Positions 1 to 8,895 of a stretch of 64,000 nt of DNA are shown in pieces. Numbering within the stretch: position 1 is the first letter of the stretch; each line of letters opens with the position of its first letter. This DNA comes from Henriciella sp. (lineage in GTDB: Bacteria > Pseudomonadota > Alphaproteobacteria > Caulobacterales > Hyphomonadaceae): assembly GCA_030066975.1 (NCBI GenBank), contig JASJAO010000014.1, forward strand, positions 49,921 to 113,920, written 5' to 3'. The notes beneath the pieces were generated by a model. The model worked only from the letters and a program-made list of their open reading frames with translations, did not search any database and had not been told where the DNA came from. Made by a program: the position numbers and the translations under genes.

Positions 1-66
1 CATCCATTTTCCAACGGTGGCTTCCGTCACGCTCTCACCGAGGGTTGGGACTATAATGTCTGTCAT
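1..66 (-). CDS. sucB: Dihydrolipoyl succinyltransferase E2 (N-terminal 22 codons only)
   Basis: The first 66 bases, read on the minus strand, encode MTDIIVPTLGESVTEATVGK followed by WM. This is the typical start of the lipoyl domain of the 2-oxoglutarate dehydrogenase E2 subunit, which transfers succinyl groups to CoA. The gene runs off the left edge of the window, so nothing beyond the first part of the lipoyl domain can be seen. The ATG lies 33 bases after the sucA stop codon, which fits the usual sucA-sucB operon order. The product would act in the cytoplasmic 2-oxoglutarate dehydrogenase complex together with SucA. The assignment rests on position and on the conserved VPTLGESVTEATV block. 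Confidence 0.9.
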   Translation of the reverse strand, partial: MTDIIVPTLGESVTEATVGKWM

Positions 67-99
67 ATCAGATCTCTGCTTCGTAATTCTGCCAACCCG

Positions 100-3000
100 T
101 TAGACCGTAACGAGGCTGTCTTCCACTGGTTTGTCACTAAGAGCTACGCCGATAAACGCCTCTTTTTCTCGGTTATGCGTTGCCATCAGGCCGGTCGCGG
201 TGGCCGCTGCTGGCGGACGTCCGGCATATTTGGGTCGCGGATGGGCAACGCCCATTTTGCTCGCACACCACTCAATCTCGTCACGGATGAACGTCCATCC
301 GCCCATATTGCGCGGTTCTTCCTGACACCAGACCAATTCGGCATTCGAGAAACGCTTTATCTCTTCCATCAGCGACTTGCGCGGAACGGGATAGAACTGC
401 TCAATCCTGAGCAGGTAGATATCATCCGAGCCGGTCTTTTCGCGTGCCTCGAACAAATCGTAATAGACTTTTCCGGAGCAGAGCACGACGCGGCGGATCT
501 TGTCGTCGGCGACCAATTTGACCTCGCCTTCGCGACCCGGCGTTTCGGCATCATCCCAGAGCACGCGATGGAAAGAGGATTTGGTGTTGAGATCATCCAG
601 CGCACTGGTCGCGAGCTTGTGACGCAACAGCGATTTTGGCGTCATAATTACCAGCGGTTTGCGGAAGTCCCGATGGATCTGACGCCGCAGCGCATGGAAG
701 TAATTGGCGGGCGTTGTCAGATTACAGACCTGCCAGTTGTCCTCGGCACACATTTGCAGGAACCGCTCAAGCCGCGCTGATGAGTGTTCCGGTCCCTGGC
801 CTTCATAGCCATGCGGGAGCAGCATAGTCAGCCCGCTCATACGCAGCCATTTGCGCTCAGCGGACGAAATGAACTGATCGAAGAAGACCTGAGCGCCATT
901 GGAGAAGTCGCCAAACTGCGCTTCCCACATGACCAGCGCATTCGGGTCGGCCAGTGAGTAGCCATACTCATATCCGACCACCGCTTCTTCTGACAGCAAT
1001 GAGTCGATCACTTCATACTCTGCCTGGCCTTCACCAAGGTGATTGAGCGGCGTATGACGATTACCAGTCTTCTGATCGATAATATGACTATGGCGCTGAG
1101 AGAATGTCCCACGCCCTGAATCCTGACCAGAAAGGCGAACCGTAAAGCCCTCATCCAGAAGCGACGCAAAAGCGAGATGTTCAGCTGTCGCCCAATCGAG
1201 GCCTTTACCCGTTGAAATCGCTTCAGCACGGCCATTTATAACCCGCTTCAGGGTGCGGTGAACATCATAGCCTTCTGGCAGGGTGGTGAAACGCTCGCCA
1301 AGCTCTTTCAACTTGGCTTTCGAAACGCCCGTCTTTCCACGGCGCTCGTCATCCTCGGGCAAGCCAAGTCCGGCCCACTCGCCTTTCAGCCAGTCAGCTT
1401 TACCGCCTTCCAGCGTCTTGCCATCTTCAAATGCCTTATCGAGGAAGACTTCAAACGCTTTCACATCGGCCTCAACCTGATCAGCCGTGACCAAGCCTTC
1501 CTTGACCAGCCGCTCGGCATAAAGCTCACGTGTGGATCTATGGCCCTTGATCTTGGTGTACATCACAGGCTGGGTGAACATCGGTTCGTCACCCTCATTA
1601 TGGCCAAATCTGCGATAGCAGAACATGTCGATGACCACGTCCTTGGCAAATTTCTGCCGGTATTCTGTTGCCACTTTCGCAGCATAGACCACCGCCTCAG
1701 GGTCATCGCCATTCACATGGAAAATCGGTGCCTGTACCATCAGCGCCACATCAGACGGATACGGCGAGGACCGCGAATACATCGGGCTCGTGGTAAAACC
1801 GATCTGATTGTTGACAATAAAGTGGACCGTACCACCGGTGCGATACCCTTGCAGCCCCGAGAGCGCAAAACACTCCGAAACCACGCCCTGGCCAGCGAAC
1901 GCCGCATCGCCATGCAGCAGCAGAGGTAATTTGCGTGAACGGTCCAGTTCACCTGTATCCTCCGCTTCCATAGCCTGCTTGGCCCGCACGCGCCCCAGCA
2001 CAACAGGGTTTACCGCCTCAAGGTGAGACGGATTGGCGTTCATCGTCAGGTGAACCTTATTGCCATCAAACTCGCGGTCGGACGAAGCACCGAGATGGTA
2101 CTTTACGTCACCGGACCCAAAATCGTCCGCGCCCTGCGTCGAGCCGCCCATGAACTCATGGAAGATCTTCTCATACTTCTTTCCCATCACGGCGGCCAGC
2201 ATGTTCAGACGGCCGCGGTGCGGCATGCCAACGACAATCTCATTCACGCCCAGGGCGCCGCCGCGCTTGATGATCTGCTCCAGCGCTGGCACTGCGGCTT
2301 CGCCGCCGTCCAGACCAAAGCGCTTGGTGCCGGGATAGCGCTTGTGCAGGAACCGCTCAAAGGTTTCTGCTTCAATCAATTTACTGAGGATGGCCTTCTT
2401 GCCTTCTGGCGTAAACGCGACGCCTTTATCGGGGCCTTCGATCCGTTCCTGAAGCCAGCTTTTCTCTTCCGGATCAGAGATGTGCTGAAACTCGATCCCA
2501 AGCGTCGAGCAATAGGTCCGGTTCACAATGTCGAGAATCTCCCGCACCGTTGCATGGTCAAGCCCCAGAACACCATCGATGAAGATCTTGCGATCCATAT
2601 CACCCGCTTCAAAGCCATAACTCTTCGGGTCGAGTTCAGGTTGATAGCCCTTATCCTCAATGCCCAGCGGATCGAGATCAGCATGCAAATGACCGCGCAT
2701 ACGATAGGCACGAATCATCATCAGCGCTCGAACGGAGTCTTTCACGCTCCGCGCGATGTCAGCGTCTGAGGCTGCCGGCGCGGCGGCTTTCAGTTTCTTT
2801 TCCAGCTGAGGTTCAAGCAGCGTCCAATTGCCATCGAAGGCTGCGGTTTCCTCGGCATTCTCAGGCTTTGGCCAGGCGGCCCGTTTCCAGCTCGCCCCAT
2901 CTGCGTTGCGCGTCGCGTCGGCCTGGCCATCGCCGAGCTCATCAAAAAACGCCCGCCAGCTTTCAGGCACTGAGCCCGGATCTTGCGCATATGCAGCCTG

Positions 3001-3108
3001 CATCTGTTCGATCCAGACCGCGCTGCCCCCGTAAAGAAACGCTGTATCGAGCAAGGCATTGTTGGCCGCGCTGCGACCATTGCCTACCGGGGAACCATCA
3101 TCTGCCAT
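100..3108 (-). CDS. sucA: 2-oxoglutarate dehydrogenase E1 component
   Basis: This 1002-residue protein is a thiamine-diphosphate enzyme that decarboxylates 2-oxoglutarate in the TCA cycle and passes the succinyl group to the lipoyl arm of SucB. The N-terminus carries the short E2-interaction segment (AFLYGGSAVWIEQMQAAY, residues 23-40). The ThDP-binding motif begins with HGDAAFAGQG at about 399 and ends with NNQ at 433-435. The GMPHRGRLNML block at about 294 is typical of the OGDH E1 family. The length is somewhat above the 933 residues of E. coli SucA. It is third in a minus-strand operon after sucC and sucD, and sucB follows. The start ATG at 3108 gives the expected N-terminus. Confidence 0.98.
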   Translation of the reverse strand: MADDGSPVGNGRSAANNALLDTAFLYGGSAVWIEQMQAAYAQDPGSVPESWRAFFDELGDGQADATRNADGASWKRAAWPKPENAEETAAFDGNWTLLEPQLEKKLKAAAPAASDADIARSVKDSVRALMMIRAYRMRGHLHADLDPLGIEDKGYQPELDPKSYGFEAGDMDRKIFIDGVLGLDHATVREILDIVNRTYCSTLGIEFQHISDPEEKSWLQERIEGPDKGVAFTPEGKKAILSKLIEAETFERFLHKRYPGTKRFGLDGGEAAVPALEQIIKRGGALGVNEIVVGMPHRGRLNMLAAVMGKKYEKIFHEFMGGSTQGADDFGSGDVKYHLGASSDREFDGNKVHLTMNANPSHLEAVNPVVLGRVRAKQAMEAEDTGELDRSRKLPLLLHGDAAFAGQGVVSECFALSGLQGYRTGGTVHFIVNNQIGFTTSPMYSRSSPYPSDVALMVQAPIFHVNGDDPEAVVYAAKVATEYRQKFAKDVVIDMFCYRRFGHNEGDEPMFTQPVMYTKIKGHRSTRELYAERLVKEGLVTADQVEADVKAFEVFLDKAFEDGKTLEGGKADWLKGEWAGLGLPEDDERRGKTGVSKAKLKELGERFTTLPEGYDVHRTLKRVINGRAEAISTGKGLDWATAEHLAFASLLDEGFTVRLSGQDSGRGTFSQRHSHIIDQKTGNRHTPLNHLGEGQAEYEVIDSLLSEEAVVGYEYGYSLADPNALVMWEAQFGDFSNGAQVFFDQFISSAERKWLRMSGLTMLLPHGYEGQGPEHSSARLERFLQMCAEDNWQVCNLTTPANYFHALRRQIHRDFRKPLVIMTPKSLLRHKLATSALDDLNTKSSFHRVLWDDAETPGREGEVKLVADDKIRRVVLCSGKVYYDLFEAREKTGSDDIYLLRIEQFYPVPRKSLMEEIKRFSNAELVWCQEEPRNMGGWTFIRDEIEWCASKMGVAHPRPKYAGRPPAAATATGLMATHNREKEAFIGVALSDKPVEDSLVTV

Positions 3109-3196
3109 ATTAGCAACCGTCCTGATTAATGGGACGGCCGGGCGGGGTCATTCTGGCCTCGTCTGGCCGCCTTGAGCCACACTATATAGTGCGGAG

Positions 3197-4099
3197 TTAG
3201 CCTTTAAGAACCTCTACCATGGTCGTGCCAAGTCTGGCAGGGCTTGGTGACACACGAATGCCTGCCGCTTCCATTGCTGCAATCTTGGACTCCGCATCAC
3301 CCTGCCCGCCTGAAACGATGGCACCGGCATGGCCCATGGTGCGCCCTTTCGGGGCCGTGCGACCAGCGATAAAGCCAACCATTGGCTTCTTGCGTCCCTT
3401 CTTGGCTTCGTCGATCAGGAATTGCGCAGCTTCTTCTTCAGCTGAGCCACCGATTTCACCAATCATGATAATTTGTTCTGTTTCATCGTCTGCCAGGAAC
3501 ATTTCCAGCATGTCGATAAACTCTGTGCCCTTGACCGGGTCACCGCCAATACCCACAGCCGATGTCTGGCCAAGGCCCGCTACCGTCGTCTGATACACCG
3601 CCTCATAGGTCAGCGTCCCAGAGCGCGACACCACACCCACAGAGCCTTTGGAGAAAATCTTGCCGGGCATAATGCCGATCTTGCACTGTTCTGGGGTCAG
3701 CACGCCGGGGCAGTTCGGTCCGATCAAACGCGAGTTGGACTTATCCAGCTTGGCCTTGACCCGCACCATGTCGAGCACCGGCACACCCTCTGTGATACAG
3801 ATGATCAGCGGGATTTCGGCATCGATCGCTTCTTCGATCGCGGCTGCGGCGCCGGCAGGCGGAACATAGATCACTGAAGCATTGGCCCCGGTCGCATCTT
3901 TCGCGTCAGCCGCATTGGCATAGATTGGCAATTCCTTGCCGCTATCAGCTGTCCAGTTTGTGCCCGCTTTCTTTGGATGCGTGCCAGCCACCATCTGGGT
4001 GCCGAAATACTCCAGCGCCTGATTGGTATGGAACGAGCCGGTTTTCCCGGTCAGGCCCTGAACGATAACTTTGGTATCTTTGTCGATTAGGATGGACAT
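3197..4099 (-). CDS. sucD: Succinyl-CoA ligase, alpha subunit
   Basis: This 300-residue protein is the CoA-binding alpha subunit of succinyl-CoA synthetase, which converts succinyl-CoA to succinate with formation of a nucleoside triphosphate. The N-terminal Rossmann-type CoA-binding domain shows [13 protein letters not shown] (about residues 13-25), GPNCPG follows at 127-132, and the phosphorylated histidine is His257 in [13 protein letters not shown]. It starts only 5 bases after the sucC stop codon, so the two subunits are almost certainly translated from one message. The 88-base gap to sucA has no strong terminator, consistent with a sucCDAB transcript. Confidence 0.98.
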   Translation of the reverse strand: MSILIDKDTKVIVQGLTGKTGSFHTNQALEYFGTQMVAGTHPKKAGTNWTADSGKELPIYANAADAKDATGANASVIYVPPAGAAAAIEEAIDAEIPLIICITEGVPVLDMVRVKAKLDKSNSRLIGPNCPGVLTPEQCKIGIMPGKIFSKGSVGVVSRSGTLTYEAVYQTTVAGLGQTSAVGIGGDPVKGTEFIDMLEMFLADDETEQIIMIGEIGGSAEEEAAQFLIDEAKKGRKKPMVGFIAGRTAPKGRTMGHAGAIVSGGQGDAESKIAAMEAAGIRVSPSPARLGTTMVEVLKG

Positions 4100-4104
4100 G
4101 TGTC

Positions 4105-5292
4105 TTAGGCCTTTACTGCGGCAACAATTTTCTGGGCGGCATCGTCGAGATCGTCGGCGGGGATGATGTTCATCCCACTGTCGGCAAGGATCGCTTTGCC
4201 TTTGTCGACATTCGTTCCTTCAAGGCGAACAACCAGCGGGACGGCCAGATTGGTTTCTTTCACGGCCTGGATCACACCTTCGGCGATCACGTCACATTTC
4301 ATGATGCCGCCAAAGATATTGACCAGAATGCCTTTCACATTCGGATCCTTCATGATGATCTTGAACGCAGCGGCCACTTTCTCGGCGTTGGCGCCGCCAC
4401 CCACATCACAGAAATTGGCAGGCTCTTCGCCATACAGCTTGATGATATCCATCGTCGCCATAGCAAGGCCTGCACCGTTGACCATACAGCCGATTGTTCC
4501 GTCGAGCGCGATGTAGGCGAGATCCCACTCGGAAGCTTCGATCTCTTTTTCGTCTTCTTCCGTTGTGTCGCGCAGATCCATAATGTCGGGGTGACGGAAG
4601 AGCGCGTTGCCATCGAAGGAGACTTTCGCGTCCAACACGCGAAGGTGACCATTCTCCATCACGATGAGTGGGTTAATCTCCAGCATGGACATGTCTTTTT
4701 CGGTGAAAGCTTTGTAGAGCGTCGGGAACAGTTCCATCCCATCCGCGCGCGCCTGACCTTCGAGTTTCAGCGCATCACACAGCTTTCCAGCCGCTTCTGC
4801 ATCAACACCGCCGCCGACCGGTAGCGTGAGGATCTTTTCAGGGGTCTCATGCGCCACTTCCTCGATGTCCATGCCGCCCTCGGTCGAGGCGACAAAGGCG
4901 ATCTGACCGGTCGCGCGATCAACGAGCATGGACAGATAAAGTTCGCGATCAATGTCGGCGCCATCTTCGACATAAAGGCGATTAACCTGCTTACCTTCGG
5001 CTGAGGTCTGCGCGGTGACCAGATGATGGCCAAGCATCGCTTTGGCATGCTCCATCACTTCATCTTTGGAAAATGCCAGGCGGACGCCGCCCTTTTCTCC
5101 GGCAGCGGCCTCAATGAACTTTCCTTTGCCGCGGCCACCTGCATGGATTTGGCTCTTCACGACCCAGAGCGGACCCGGCAGAGTGTCGACGGCTTTCTGA
5201 ACATCGTCGAGCGTTAGAATGGGCACACCGTCGGCGACCGGCGCCCCATAAGACTTCAGGACCGCCTTCGCCTGGTATTCGTGAATGTTCAT
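4105..5292 (-). CDS. sucC: Succinyl-CoA ligase, beta subunit
   Basis: The beta subunit (395 residues) has an ATP-grasp nucleotide-binding fold and pairs with SucD. The N-terminus [16 protein letters not shown] is the classical SucC start. I therefore place the start at 5292 rather than at the upstream in-frame ATG at 5313. The purine-rich stretch GGAAGAGG sits about 8 bases before this [11 protein letters not shown] (about residue 51) belongs to the ATP-grasp region, and NPLIVMENG (about 212) and [15 protein letters not shown] (about 310) are typical of the family. It is the first gene of the suc operon. No mdh is found directly upstream, although mdh often precedes sucC in alphaproteobacteria. 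Confidence 0.97.
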   Translation of the reverse strand: MNIHEYQAKAVLKSYGAPVADGVPILTLDDVQKAVDTLPGPLWVVKSQIHAGGRGKGKFIEAAAGEKGGVRLAFSKDEVMEHAKAMLGHHLVTAQTSAEGKQVNRLYVEDGADIDRELYLSMLVDRATGQIAFVASTEGGMDIEEVAHETPEKILTLPVGGGVDAEAAGKLCDALKLEGQARADGMELFPTLYKAFTEKDMSMLEINPLIVMENGHLRVLDAKVSFDGNALFRHPDIMDLRDTTEEDEKEIEASEWDLAYIALDGTIGCMVNGAGLAMATMDIIKLYGEEPANFCDVGGGANAEKVAAAFKIIMKDPNVKGILVNIFGGIMKCDVIAEGVIQAVKETNLAVPLVVRLEGTNVDKGKAILADSGMNIIPADDLDDAAQKIVAAVKA

Positions 5293-5348
5293 AAGTTGGG
5301 CCTCTTCCAGCATGTCGCGGGCGCACTCAGCCCGCCAAGAACCGGGCG

Positions 5349-5376
5349 CTTATAACACTGCCGCCCCCTCTGACAA
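5349..5376 (-). promoter_or_regulatory. Putative sigma-70 promoter of the suc operon
   Basis: On the minus strand a -35 box TTGTCA (5371-5376) and a -10 box TATAAG (5349-5354) are separated by 16 bases. Transcription would begin near 5342, leaving a leader of about 50 bases before the sucC ATG at 5292. It is the only good match in the 176-base gap between sucC and the PhoD-like gene. Confidence 0.6.
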
Positions 5377-5408
5377 CCGTGACTGAGAGGTTGATTGCGT
5401 TGTCAGAG
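5368..5408. promoter_or_regulatory. 10-bp perfect inverted repeat overlapping the suc -35 box
   Basis: CTCTGACAAC (5368-5377) and GTTGTCAGAG (5399-5408) form a perfect inverted repeat with a 21-base spacer, so the arms are 31 bases apart centre to centre. The left arm covers the predicted -35 hexamer of the suc promoter. This looks like a pair of operator half-sites, but no regulator can be named from the sequence. Confidence 0.45.
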
Positions 5409-5468
5409 CCAATCTTTGGGCATATTCAGGGGGCTGGGTATGTGCTGCACACTCAGCATGCTTAAATC

Positions 5469-6656
5469 TCAGTCAATTCCGATCGCGCTGAAGGGCATGT
5501 CATTCTGACGAATCGTTTCGCCTTGATTGTTCTTGACCAGCAGACTGAGCCGCTTGCCGTCCCAATCAATCTCAACCACGCCGTAATTCTCAACCGGGGC
5601 TCCAGCGCCAACCTGGCGCGTATCCATCTCATCGCTTTCTGAAAGGAAGCTGACATTGAGGGAGGAAGCTGTCAGTTCGGTCGCGGTATAGGGCAAGACA
5701 CCGGCTTCTTCGTAAATGAACGCTGTGTGGCGATCGCCTGACAGGAACACAACCCCGGTTGCCCCTGCGCGTTTGATCGACTCGAAAAGACGCTCCCGTT
5801 CGGCTGGCATCTGCGACCAGGCCTCCCACCCGTGCACCGTCGGCATAACCTGAATAGAGGATGCGATCAGGCGCAGGTCTGCAGGCTCGCGAAGCTGGTT
5901 CTGCAGCCAGGTCCATTGCGCCGACCCAAGCATGTCCTGCATAGACCCGTCCGCAGCCGGCAAATAGCGCTCCTTGCCTTTTGCGCCCCATTCGTCGGTT
6001 GGGGTCAGCCCCGAGCGGAAGTACCGCGTGTCCAGCATGATGACCTGTGTGCGCTGCCCCTCCGGCCCGAAGGTGCGTGCGTAGTAGGTTCCCGGCCAGT
6101 AGCCGACATCCTGGTCTTCCAGCCCCCAGAAGACTTCATGTATACGCTCAGCAAGTCCGCGGAATGGAAATTCCTTGCCGGCATCATTGGCGCCGAAATC
6201 ATGGTCATCCCAGGCGACCATCATCGGGATATTGGCGCGGATCGCCTGAAAGTCTTCGCGAGCCGCCAAATCAGAAAACGATTCGCGCAGCTCCATCAGA
6301 TCAGCATCATTGTTGACATAGGCGCGTCCGTCACGATCGCCATAAACATTGTCGCCGACCATCAGAAAGAGGTCTGCTTCTTCCTCGGCGATACTCATCA
6401 AGGCCTGGCTGGCGTCTTTCTCTTCATCCAGGCAGGACCCGAGAATAACCCTGGAAATGACCGCGTCTTCGGCGGGTAGCGCCTTCCCGGGAGGCGCTTT
6501 CGGCAGCGCGCTGTCGGGAATGGTGTCATAGTAAAGCTCGAGCGCCGCCTCAGCGGTATCCGGCTTCGGCGCAAAGATCTGCGTGATCCCGCCATTCTCT
6601 GTAACGCATGCGCCGAGTGAGATGAGACCCACCCCCATCAATGCCAAACGCCTCAT
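5469..6656 (-). CDS. PhoD-like metallophosphatase, lipoprotein
   Basis: This 395-residue protein belongs to the PhoD-like alkaline phosphatase/phosphodiesterase family. The start at 6656 follows AGGAGG by 7 bases; an in-frame ATG at 6680 would place that site inside the gene. The N-terminus is a signal sequence ending in LISLGAC, a lipobox, so the protein is probably anchored in an envelope membrane. Family motifs are visible in order: VILGSC, FLMVGDNVYGD (metal ligands), AWDDHDFGAND, MLDTRYFRS and FLSGDRHTAFI. The substrate is unknown. It is a single gene, convergent with nothing, with its own upstream region carrying a duplicated 17-base motif. Confidence 0.88.
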   Translation of the reverse strand: MRRLALMGVGLISLGACVTENGGITQIFAPKPDTAEAALELYYDTIPDSALPKAPPGKALPAEDAVISRVILGSCLDEEKDASQALMSIAEEEADLFLMVGDNVYGDRDGRAYVNNDADLMELRESFSDLAAREDFQAIRANIPMMVAWDDHDFGANDAGKEFPFRGLAERIHEVFWGLEDQDVGYWPGTYYARTFGPEGQRTQVIMLDTRYFRSGLTPTDEWGAKGKERYLPAADGSMQDMLGSAQWTWLQNQLREPADLRLIASSIQVMPTVHGWEAWSQMPAERERLFESIKRAGATGVVFLSGDRHTAFIYEEAGVLPYTATELTASSLNVSFLSESDEMDTRQVGAGAPVENYGVVEIDWDGKRLSLLVKNNQGETIRQNDMPFSAIGID

Positions 6657-6692
6657 CCCAATCCTCCTGAAACAACCCATGTTCGAACTTTC

Positions 6693-6755
6693 TAGGTCGA
6701 AAGCACAACAAACCTGTAACAGGATTCTAAATCGGGTTTAGGTCGAAAAGACAAC
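6693..6755. repeat. Duplicated 17-base motif upstream of the PhoD-like gene
   Basis: TAGGTCGAAAGCACAAC (6693-6709) and TAGGTCGAAAAGACAAC (6739-6755) match at 15 of 17 positions and start 46 bases apart. Between them lies the palindrome CCTGTAACAGG (6713-6723). The position in the leader/promoter region of the phosphatase gene suggests regulatory sites. No canonical Pho box was recognised. Confidence 0.5.
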
Positions 6756-6800
6756 GCCCCACAGTAGTCGATCGGGGGAGATTGAGATGATCACCTGTCC

Positions 6801-8270
6801 CTAGGCCCAAGTGCCATGAAAACCGAGCGGCCAAGTATAGTCTGCCCGCCAGATACAGATCGGTCCGTCACTGACATGGGCGGCATCGAACACACAGACC
6901 TCGCGCGCTTTGGCTTTTAGATTCAAGACCGGACCGATCAGCCAACTGTCTTCCTCGCGCAGCCCGCCCGGTTTGGGAACGAACAGGAATTCCTCGACCA
7001 TGCGATCATAGCCAAACTCGAAAGTGTCGGTTTCGCCGCGCTCCCAGTTGTGCACGGAAAGTGCACTCGCCCCCGGTCGACCAGGCACTGTGCCAGAAGC
7101 AAGTGCTGTCAGCTTGCGCGGCAAGCCTTGAAAGTCGGGATTGACCTGCGGAAACTCGCCGTCGAGGCCTGTTTCAATCAAGTACGCATCCCCTTCTGGC
7201 GGGATAACGATCTGAGTGAAATCTGCAGAAAACCCATCTTCTTGTCTCCAGTCACCAGTGATCTCGGCCGTTCCGCCGCCCGCGCCAAGAATGGGCTCGC
7301 GGTATAGCGCTGCGTCGATGCGGAGGGTTCCGTCAGCCTCCTGCCAGGCCGAACCGGTGTGATAGAAGGCTCGCGGCGGCGCTTGAACCCAGCGCCGGCT
7401 AGAGAGATCGTCCTTGTCGATGATCAGGATTTTCAGACCGTCTTCCGGTTGCCAGACAAAATGATCAATGAAGGGAGGAACAGGACTTGTATTAATCCAC
7501 GGCTGCACAAGGATCACTAGCTGGCGCTCTGTCATGGCCCAGTCATGGATGTAATATTCCTTGCCGGTATTGGCGATCGCGACGTCTTCGACGGTGCCAG
7601 TCGCGGCAATCTTGTAGATTGCCATATGTTCGCCAGCCATGCCGAGATTCCAGATCCGGCCGTCAGGCTCAACCTTCGGATGGGCGAGAAAGGGCATGCT
7701 CGCGAGATCTGCGCGCCAGACTTTCGGTCCTTTCGTCTCAAGGGTCTCGGCATCCATGGAGAAGGCCGACCCGGCCTCCCAAAGCGCGAGCAATTCGCCA
7801 TTGACCATCATCACCGATGTGTTGGCGGCGTTGACATCATCTGGTGACATGACCGCGAAGGAGGGGTCGCCCACCGTGCCAAAGCCCGGCGCCAGAAAAG
7901 CCCCCGCCTTCAGTTCTTCCTTACGCTTGTGAGTCTGCACGAACCGGCCGGAATGAACGGCTTTGCCATCATCAATGGCAATCCGATGCACCAGACCGTC
8001 CCCATCAAACCAGTGGCTCGCCGGTGTCTTGCCATGATGCAGCTGCGCTGGCCCATTGCGATAGAGCGATCCGGACAAGCCGCTAGGTGCCTTACCGAAC
8101 ACCAATTGCATCGGAGCTGGATCAAACCCGTTCACCGGAGCGTTACGATATCCAACGTGCCAGTCGGGCAGATTGTGGTGAGGCTCGGCCATCGCTTTAC
8201 CAAGTCCGGTGCGAGCTGCTGCGGTTACAGCCAGGCCTGTCGTCAAGAATCCTCGTCTAGAAAAACTCAT
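6801..8270 (-). CDS. Carotenoid cleavage oxygenase (RPE65 family), Tat-exported
   Basis: This 489-residue protein is a carotenoid oxygenase-family protein, a non-haem iron enzyme that cleaves double bonds of carotenoids or related stilbene/lignin compounds. The four iron-binding histidines are visible as H197 (LAHPKVEPDG), H242 (YIHDWAMTE), H304 (AFYHTGSAWQE) and H485 (GFHGTWA near the C-terminus). The N-terminus SFSRRGFLTTGLAVTAAA is a twin-arginine signal, so folding and iron loading should happen in the cytoplasm before export. It starts 27 bases after the DUF2141 stop codon, and the two genes form an operon divergent from a LytTR regulator. The substrate cannot be deduced. Confidence 0.9.
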   Translation of the reverse strand: MSFSRRGFLTTGLAVTAAARTGLGKAMAEPHHNLPDWHVGYRNAPVNGFDPAPMQLVFGKAPSGLSGSLYRNGPAQLHHGKTPASHWFDGDGLVHRIAIDDGKAVHSGRFVQTHKRKEELKAGAFLAPGFGTVGDPSFAVMSPDDVNAANTSVMMVNGELLALWEAGSAFSMDAETLETKGPKVWRADLASMPFLAHPKVEPDGRIWNLGMAGEHMAIYKIAATGTVEDVAIANTGKEYYIHDWAMTERQLVILVQPWINTSPVPPFIDHFVWQPEDGLKILIIDKDDLSSRRWVQAPPRAFYHTGSAWQEADGTLRIDAALYREPILGAGGGTAEITGDWRQEDGFSADFTQIVIPPEGDAYLIETGLDGEFPQVNPDFQGLPRKLTALASGTVPGRPGASALSVHNWERGETDTFEFGYDRMVEEFLFVPKPGGLREEDSWLIGPVLNLKAKAREVCVFDAAHVSDGPICIWRADYTWPLGFHGTWA

Positions 8271-8296
8271 TGCTCCGTCTCCTGATCTCAGTGGGC

Positions 8297-8719
8297 TTAT
8301 TTCATTGTGATCGTGTGGACGTCGTCGTCAGAAGACACAGTGAACTTCGCATCCTCCCAACTGGCCGGACCAAACCGGCCCTTCGCATTGTTGGAAAAGG
8401 CATAGGGCTCCGTCGGCATGCCGAAGGGATTGGTGTTCATTTCACCATCATCATTGACGTCATGGTACAAACGCACAGCGTATTCGCCGGGGACCAGACC
8501 TTCAAACCTCGCGCTGATCGTGTCACCCTCGACGACCACATTAGCGCCGTTGACCGCGCCCTCGCCCTCATAGGTTTCCTCATTAAACAGACCGAGGATA
8601 ATTGTGCCTTCTGCGGTCTGGATGCCTTCAACAGTCACGGTAAGTGCCGCCGCACTCATGACTGGCATCGCGAGGGCCATGGCGGCGACGGATGTGAGTT
8701 TCGAAATGATAGAGGCCAT
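8297..8719 (-). CDS. DUF2141 family secreted protein
   Basis: This 140-residue protein matches the DUF2141 pattern: a beta-rich domain with GTIILGLFNEE, then GLVPGEYAVRLYHDVNDDGEM and NPFGMPTEPYAFSNNAKG near the C-terminus. I chose the start at 8719 because the following residues form a clear Sec signal peptide (MASIISKLTSVAAMALAMPV) and an AGGAAAC element precedes it. The longer ORF from 8863 would include non-coding sequence. The domain has no known function. It is first in an operon with the carotenoid oxygenase, so the pair may act on the same envelope or membrane-lipid substrate, which is inference. Confidence 0.85.
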   Translation of the reverse strand: MASIISKLTSVAAMALAMPVMSAAALTVTVEGIQTAEGTIILGLFNEETYEGEGAVNGANVVVEGDTISARFEGLVPGEYAVRLYHDVNDDGEMNTNPFGMPTEPYAFSNNAKGRFGPASWEDAKFTVSSDDDVHTITMK

Positions 8720-8818
8720 AACAGGTTTCCTTTGTTGGTGCTCATATGTCCGGCAATGCCGGCTAGGTTTGACTGTGAAACGGATATGACAAAGTCTGAC
8801 GCATTGAACTGCTGCGAC

Positions 8819-8870
8819 TTCGCAAGAGGGGTGGAATCCTTCGCGAAATCCGGCCAATGTCACTCGCGAA
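8819..8870. promoter_or_regulatory. Three phased TTCGC(G/A)AA-type repeats, candidate LytTR sites
   Basis: Related elements begin at 8819 (TTCGCAA), 8840 (TTCGCGAA) and 8863 (CTCGCGAA), at steps of 21 and 23 bases, about two turns of DNA. They lie in the divergent region between the DUF2141 gene and the LytTR regulator. LytTR domains are known to bind direct repeats spaced by about two helical turns, so these are candidate sites. The match to any published consensus was not tested. Confidence 0.4.
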
Positions 8871-8895
8871 GCGTGAATGACAGGGGCCGAACACT

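Noticed and set aside
1258..1929. A long plus-strand ORF inside sucA
   Set aside because: It is antisense to a clear sucA gene, has no ribosome binding site or family, and matches the pattern of frame shadows in GC-rich genes.
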